Under the pieces are notes generated by a model. It made no database searches and had not been told where the DNA came from. It saw nothing but the letters and a program-made list of their open reading frames with translations. From Anomaloglossus baeobatrachus (Eukaryota > Chordata > Amphibia > Anura > Aromobatidae): a stretch of 64,000 nt of DNA. A program made the translations under genes and the position numbers. This document shows, piece by piece, positions 58,841-64,000 of the stretch (position 1 is its first letter; the number at the start of each line of letters is the position of its first letter). The stretch covers positions 95,666,604-95,730,603 of the forward strand of contig NC_134356.1 in NCBI RefSeq assembly GCF_048569485.1. Reading direction: 5' to 3'.

Positions 58841-61675
58841 TCGTCTCATCATTGCCCAGGCGCCATCAGCCACTACTACCACCACCATCCTCCCTGGGGC
58901 CATAGCTCTGCCTGTGGAGAGTTGAACCATCCGTGCTGCGTTGTCATCCGCCCCAGCAGAAAACCCCCGCAGCGGCGGCTAATACTGGCCGCACACCACA
59001 GGTGGCGTCAAGAACAACTACCCCCATCATCCCAATCCCCAGACTTTTATTGACACCCAGGGTAACGGAACCAGGCAAGGCCACCGCGGAATCCCAGGAG
59101 AAACACCGCGGCCCAGTGACGAGTAATCCCCGACTGCGGGGGCGCGTCACAATTTTTACCAGAAGTCACAATTTTTTGGCTCATCTGACTCCAGTTCTGT
59201 CCAGATTTCTGGAGGCGTTTTTGTGATTTTATAAAGATTTCAGACTTTAGTGATGAAAAGTCGTAAAAACTGGTCAAAGACAAAAATAAAAAAGCATTTT
59301 TTTATTCTGCTTCAAATACATGAACCACATGTAAGTCACCCACCACAGCGCTGCAGCCGTCGCCTGTGGGACACTGCGGGGACTTCTCTGTGGGGACCCT
59401 TCTGGCCACAGGTATGTCAGGTTGACTTTCATAGGAGTCGTGACGCCACTCTCAGTTTTGCGGTCAGGATGAGGGGTGACCGCCACTGCAGTTTAGCGAG
59501 CGTCTGAGGCTGATGGTATTTGCAGTCTGGTGGTATGGCCTCCCGAGAGTGAGGCTGGCCTCAGGGGCTCAGGTGTATGTGCGTGTAGAACCACAGGTCG
59601 CAGGAATAAGCAGTCTCAGTCTAAAGTGTCTTTCAAGCTGTTTACTCACTTTTTGCTGGTAGAGTGAGGCAACCCGGGCGATGCTATGATGAACCAGGTG
59701 TAACCAGGTATTCTTCAGGCTGATATAGGGGTGACTGCTGACTCGCCTTCCTAGTACCTTTGTTTCGGACCACCCCAGACTTAAAGTACCGTGGGATGAA
59801 TTAGAAAAACCACAAAGAACTATATCAAAAAAACACCACAAAAAAAGAGCCAAGATAAATGATATGTGCACACACAGAATGTGGTGAGCCTTCCTCATAA
59901 AGATGGCTGCAGCCGAGGTGCAAGATGCTGATGTCACAGCCACTCAACCTCCACACTAGGGGGGAGGGGTGGCTGCTTAGCATAAGACATGCACACTAAT
60001 AAGGCTTGCACTGGGAGCCCATCATATAATGAGTGAAATGCACAGTGTCTGAACTGTAACCTATAAATGACGCCAGAAACCCAGGTCAGGCGGGCAAAAC
60101 AGCACTATATAGGTGCATCTCGCACGGATACACGAGACGCACAGTGTCTGAATTAAGGCCTATAAATGACGCACAACACCAGGTCCAGGCGGGTTAGTTA
60201 GCACTATGAGTACATAACACATGACAGGCTCACCATTTAACCACCTGAATTCAAAAGGTCCACACACATCCTGCAAAAATGGATAAAATGTGCCATACCT
60301 CAAATAGTGAGATATTAGTTTATATTTTGGCCCAAATTATGTAAGCTCGCAATCCGTTCGTCAAGGATTCTCACACTTGCGAGTCCCTACACTGAATTAG
60401 TTAGAAAAACCACAAAGAACTATATCAAAAAAACACCACAAAAAAAGAGCCAAGATAAATGATATGTGCACACACAGAATGTGGTGAGCCTTCCTCATAA
60501 AGATGGCTGCAGCCGAGGTGCAAGATGCTGATGTCACAGCCACTCAACCTCCACACTAGGGGGGAGGGGTGGCTGCTTAGCATAAGACATGCACACTAAT
60601 AAGGCTTGCACTGGGAGCCCATCATATAATGAGTGAAATGCACAGTGTCTGAACTGTAACCTATAAATGACGCCAGAAACCCAGGTCAGGCGGGCAAAAC
60701 AGCACCTGTGTCGTCTCATCATTGCCCAGGCGCCATCAGCCACTACTACCACCACCATCCTCCCTGGGGCCATAGCTCTGCCTGTGGAGAGTTGAACCAT
60801 CCGTGCTGCGTTGTCATCCGCCCCAGCAGAAAACCCCCGCAGCGGCGGCTAATACTGGCCGCACACCACAGGTGGCGTCAAGAACAACTACCCCCATCAT
60901 CCCAATCCCCAGACTTTTATTGACACCCAGGGTAACGGAACCAGGCAAGGCCACCGCGGAATCCCAGGAGAAACACCGCGGCTCAGTGCAGTGACGAGTA
61001 ATCCCCGACTGCGGGGGCGCGTCACAATTTTTACCAGAAGTCACAATTTTTTGGCTCATCTGACTCCAGTTCTGTCCAGATTTCTGGAGGCGTTTTTGTG
61101 ATTTTATAAAGATTTCAGACTTTAGTGATGAAAAGTCGTAAAAACTGGTCAAAGACAAAAATAAAAAAGCATTTTTTTATTCTGCTTCAAATACATGAAC
61201 CACATGTAAGTCACCCACCACAGCGCTGCAGCCGTCGCCTGTGGGACACTGCGGGGACTTCTCTGTGGGGACCCTTCTGGCCACAGGTATGTCAGGTTGA
61301 CTTTCATAGGAGTCGTGACGCCACTCTCAGTTTTGCGGTCAGGATGAGGGGTGACCGCCACTGCAGTTTAGCGAGCGTCTGAGGCTGATGGTATTTGCAG
61401 TCTGGTGGTATGGCCTCCCGAGAGTGAGGCTGGCCTCAGGGGCTCAGGTGTATGTGCGTGTAGAACCACAGGTCGCAGGAATAAGCAGTCTCAGTCTAAA
61501 GTGTCTTTCAAGCTGTTTACTCACTTTTTGCTGGTAGAGTGAGGCAACCCGGGCGATGCTATGATGAACCAGGTGTAACCAGGTATTCTTCAGGCTGATA
61601 TAGGGGTGACTGCTGACTCGCCTTCCTAGTACCTTTGTTTCGGACCACCCCAGACTTAAAGTACCGTGGGATGAA
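58841..61675 (+). repeat. Near-identical direct duplication (order A-B-C-B'-A')
   Basis: A begins CCTGTGTCGTCTCATCATTG at 58841 and again at about 60706, running 0.95-0.97 kb. Only small differences are visible (CGGCCCAGTGACGAG versus CGGCTCAGTGCAGTGACGAG). B (AGAAAAACCACAAAGAACTA) recurs about 607 bp later. All copies are in direct orientation, implying a recent local duplication. Confidence 0.9.
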
Positions 61676-62180
61676 TCCAGGGAAGTTGCTGCTGCCTTTT
61701 CTCCCCTTTCTGACCCGTTTGCTGACAGCGTGGACCGAGGATAAGATGGCTCCAGGCTCGATCCTCCTTATGGGCCCCCTCGTTGCTGTTGATGCTCGGG
61801 TTCTGTGTTGGTTGGCATGGAATCTCTAGTCCCACCGCCTGCAGGATTTAGCAGACCACTAAATGGATGTCTGGCTCTAGGGATCTGTACCCCATGTGTG
61901 CATTCATTACCAGGAGTCCTCGTACTCAACTACTTACTGCTCTCTTTCTTCGGGTGGCTTTCAGTCTGACTTGGTGGTAATGTTCTCCCCTGCCAGCAGC
62001 CACTGCACGTGCAGGGTCTGACAATGTTCTGCTCTTCAGCCCTACACTTCAGACACGGCTGCTCCACTCCTTCTCCTCTAACTGTCACTGCACAACTCTC
62101 TTCCAGCTTCACTACAGCACCACACTAACTGATATGTGGAGGCTCCGCCCCCTCCTGGGTCCGCTCAGGGGTCCCCTCTA

Positions 62181-62181
62181 A

Positions 62182-62210
<29 letters not shown>
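62181..62210 (+). repeat. (TG)n microsatellite
   Basis: Fifteen TG repeats near the right end of the 4.2-kb element. Confidence 0.95.
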
Positions 62211-62212
<2 letters not shown>

Positions 62213-62659
62213 TGGTCAAAGGGTGCCTGTGTGTACACACCCTACTCAGCCTTTGGGATTACCTGTTTGTACTGACCCAGCATGGGTGCAGTACTCAGTG
62301 ATACCTGACCAGGTCAGGGGCGCCACACATGCACCATTTTTTAGAATTCGGCACTACTATTGTCAGCAAATACAAGAGAAAAAAAGAAAAGTAACTTCAA
62401 TAAATCGCAAATGACGGATCGGGGCCTCTGGCTATGTGTAGGCAAAGCTGAAAAAGCACGACAATAAAAGGCATTTTATCACCTGAATAAACAGGTTTTT
62501 GTTTAGACCTGTTTGGCCTCATTTTTCAGCTCCAGGAAGAATGTGTAATGCTTAACCTCCTACATGGCTATGATGATTTCTTCATCGCCAGGACATTCAA
62601 CCATAACTACAAAGTATGATTTCAGATTGAAATTAGATTTTACAGAATCATCAGACTAA

Positions 62660-63232
62660 AGGGCCCGTTACACGCTACGATATATCAAACGATATGTTGT
62701 CGGGGTCACGTCGTTAGTGACGCACATCCGGCATCGTTTGACATATCGTAGCGTGTGATAGCTACGAGCGACTGTGATCGAGCAAAAATACTCACCCTAT
62801 CGTTGCTCGCTGACACGTCGCTCATTTTCAAAAAAATCGAACGTCCTTCTGCACGCCGGTTGTTCATTGTTCCCGAGGCAGCACACTTCGCTCCGTGTGA
62901 CACCCCGGGAACAATGAACTGCAGCTTACCTTCTTCCGCCGGCAATGCGGAAGGAAGGAGGTGGGCGGGATGTTACGTCCTGCTCATCTCTACCCCTCCG
63001 CTTCTATTGGGCGGCCGCTGAGTGACGTCGCTGTGACGCCAAACGTCTCTCCCCCTTCAGGAAGTGGATGTTCGCCGCCCACAGCAACGTCGTTTGGGAG
63101 GTAAGTACGTGTGATGGGGGGTTACCGACTTTGCGCAACACGGGCAACAAATTGCCCGTGTTGCACAAACGATATGAGCGGGTGCGATCGCACATGCGAT
63201 CAGACAATAAATCGCCGCGTGTAAAGCGGGCT
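62660..63232. mobile_element. Harbinger-like MITE with TAA duplication
   Basis: AGGGCCCGTTACACGCTACG and inverted AGCCCGCTTTACACGCGGCG ends, with TAA at 62657-62659 and 63233-63235. Internal hairpin GTTCCCGAGGCAGCACAC / CACCCCGGGAAC. 62328-62656 shows nothing. Confidence 0.8.
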
Positions 63233-63235
63233 TAA

Positions 63236-64000
63236 ATCTGAGATGTTTGGAACAGCACTATGCCGGCAGGAGTAATGGCATCCTAACGTGAATTTTATTT
63301 TTACGTTATCAGTATAAGTTTTCCTTTTTTTCACTATTGTAGGATAAGGGTGTTTTCACTTGGTGATATAATTTTTTTTTTTTATTAAAATAGGACTAAT
63401 TCTTTATGAAATTTAGTAGAGTTAAAATGTGTCTATGATAGCATGGTCTGAAAAATTGCAATGTCCTATTGAAAATATTAAAGATTCCACTTTCAATCAA
63501 AATTGCTGTTACTAGCACTGTTCTCGTGAAAAAAAAGTGTCCAATATATAAAACTATTTATAATCGTAATTTGTAACATGGGGAATGGGGAACAAATTAT
63601 GATATACATTTTAGTAATTGTCTGTGGTTATAAATTAAAAAAAAACAATTATTTCCCCTATTTTTCCAGATATTGCCTGATATCAGAAAAAACAAACATA
63701 AAAATGAAGCTCCATATCTATCACTAAAACACAAACAATACTTGAATATCTGAACGAGAAAAAATGTTACAGCTCTTTAAGCCAAAGGTACAAAATAAAG
63801 GGAATATAGGCCTAGTCAGGAACGGGGTAAATGGCCCGGTCTACACATGGTTAATCCACTCAGTTGCATCACTGAAAATAAAAAGATTACTCACCTCCCG
63901 CAGACCAGCCAACACTAGTGTTCTCAGAGGGTGTTTGTGTTTGTTTGGGTGACATTGTTGTGTTACGTGACCACTGCAGCCAATCATTGATGGCTCATCA
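63236..64000. other. AT-rich stretch without recognisable features
   Basis: No long reading frame, repeat end or RNA gene recognised. Possibly unique intergenic sequence. Confidence 0.4.

Larger units (their letters stand above)
58129..62327. mobile_element. 4.2-kb element with 14-bp perfect TIRs and an internal duplication
   Basis: TGTGGCGCCCCTGA at 58129-58142 and its exact inverse at 62314-62327. No transposase or other recognisable protein. The interior contains block A (58841-59785) repeated almost identically at 60706-61675, and block B (59787-60104) repeated at about 60396-60705. Superfamily unknown. Confidence 0.6.

Noticed and set aside
58220-59053. Possible host exons (frames of 76-101 residues)
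   Set aside because: The region lies inside the TIR element, part of it is duplicated at 60.7 kb, and no conserved protein or consistent splice sites were seen.
58841-61675. Blocks A and A' as LTRs of a short LTR element
   Set aside because: They do not begin with TG and end with CA, have no poly(A) signal in place, and the B-C-B' interior is itself duplicated with another spacing.

Overview
The window looks like vertebrate nuclear DNA, most likely from a frog (probably a neobatrachian anuran). It holds one intact host gene. The rest is densely nested transposable elements of kinds common in frog genomes: DIRS-type tyrosine-recombinase retrotransposons, Tc1/mariner, hAT, TTAA-flanked and Harbinger-like MITEs, and a V-SINE-like SINE. 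The species is an inference; no bacterial or viral gene organisation is present.

The gene is ppp2ca, the catalytic subunit alpha of protein phosphatase 2A. It lies on the + strand with seven coding exons between 12318 and 22723, all with canonical GT-AG introns. The exons total exactly 309 codons plus a stop. A GC-rich promoter without an obvious TATA box lies just upstream and has two perfect CRE palindromes, a GC box and an ETS-like site. Intron 1 starts with a very GC-rich minisatellite of about 37 units. The 3' UTR runs to about 23580 and carries two AATAAA signals.

Layout. 1-1660: unclassified repeat-like DNA. 1676-9230: MITE and foldback families, including a retroposon with a poly(A) tail and 14-bp target duplications, which is itself split by a 4.4-kb TTAA-flanked DNA element holding ~390-bp tandem repeats. 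9775-9985: SINE. 10134-11611: a MITE carrying a solo LTR (10161-10678) and a hAT MITE (10953-11313). 11870-23580: ppp2ca. 23582-29617: DIRS copy A, starting at the ppp2ca poly(A) site. 29799-32504: a mariner-type element hosting three further MITEs. 32785-49425: an old Tc1-like transposon spread over 16.6 kb by later insertions, including DIRS copy B (33047-38812) and DIRS copy C (about 41609-46537). Copy C has minisatellite instead of most coding sequence. 49426-64000: more MITEs, a second decayed Tc1-like transposon (51531-53138) and a 4.2-kb TIR element with an internal near-identical duplication (58129-62327).

The most notable points are the three DIRS elements with internal complementary regions in 23 kb, the minisatellite-filled non-autonomous DIRS, a near-palindromic motif shared by all three DIRS ends, the DIRS insertion at the ppp2ca cleavage site, and neighbouring MITEs that share single TAA target sites. 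Beyond ppp2ca I found no other host gene, tRNA, rRNA or CRISPR array.
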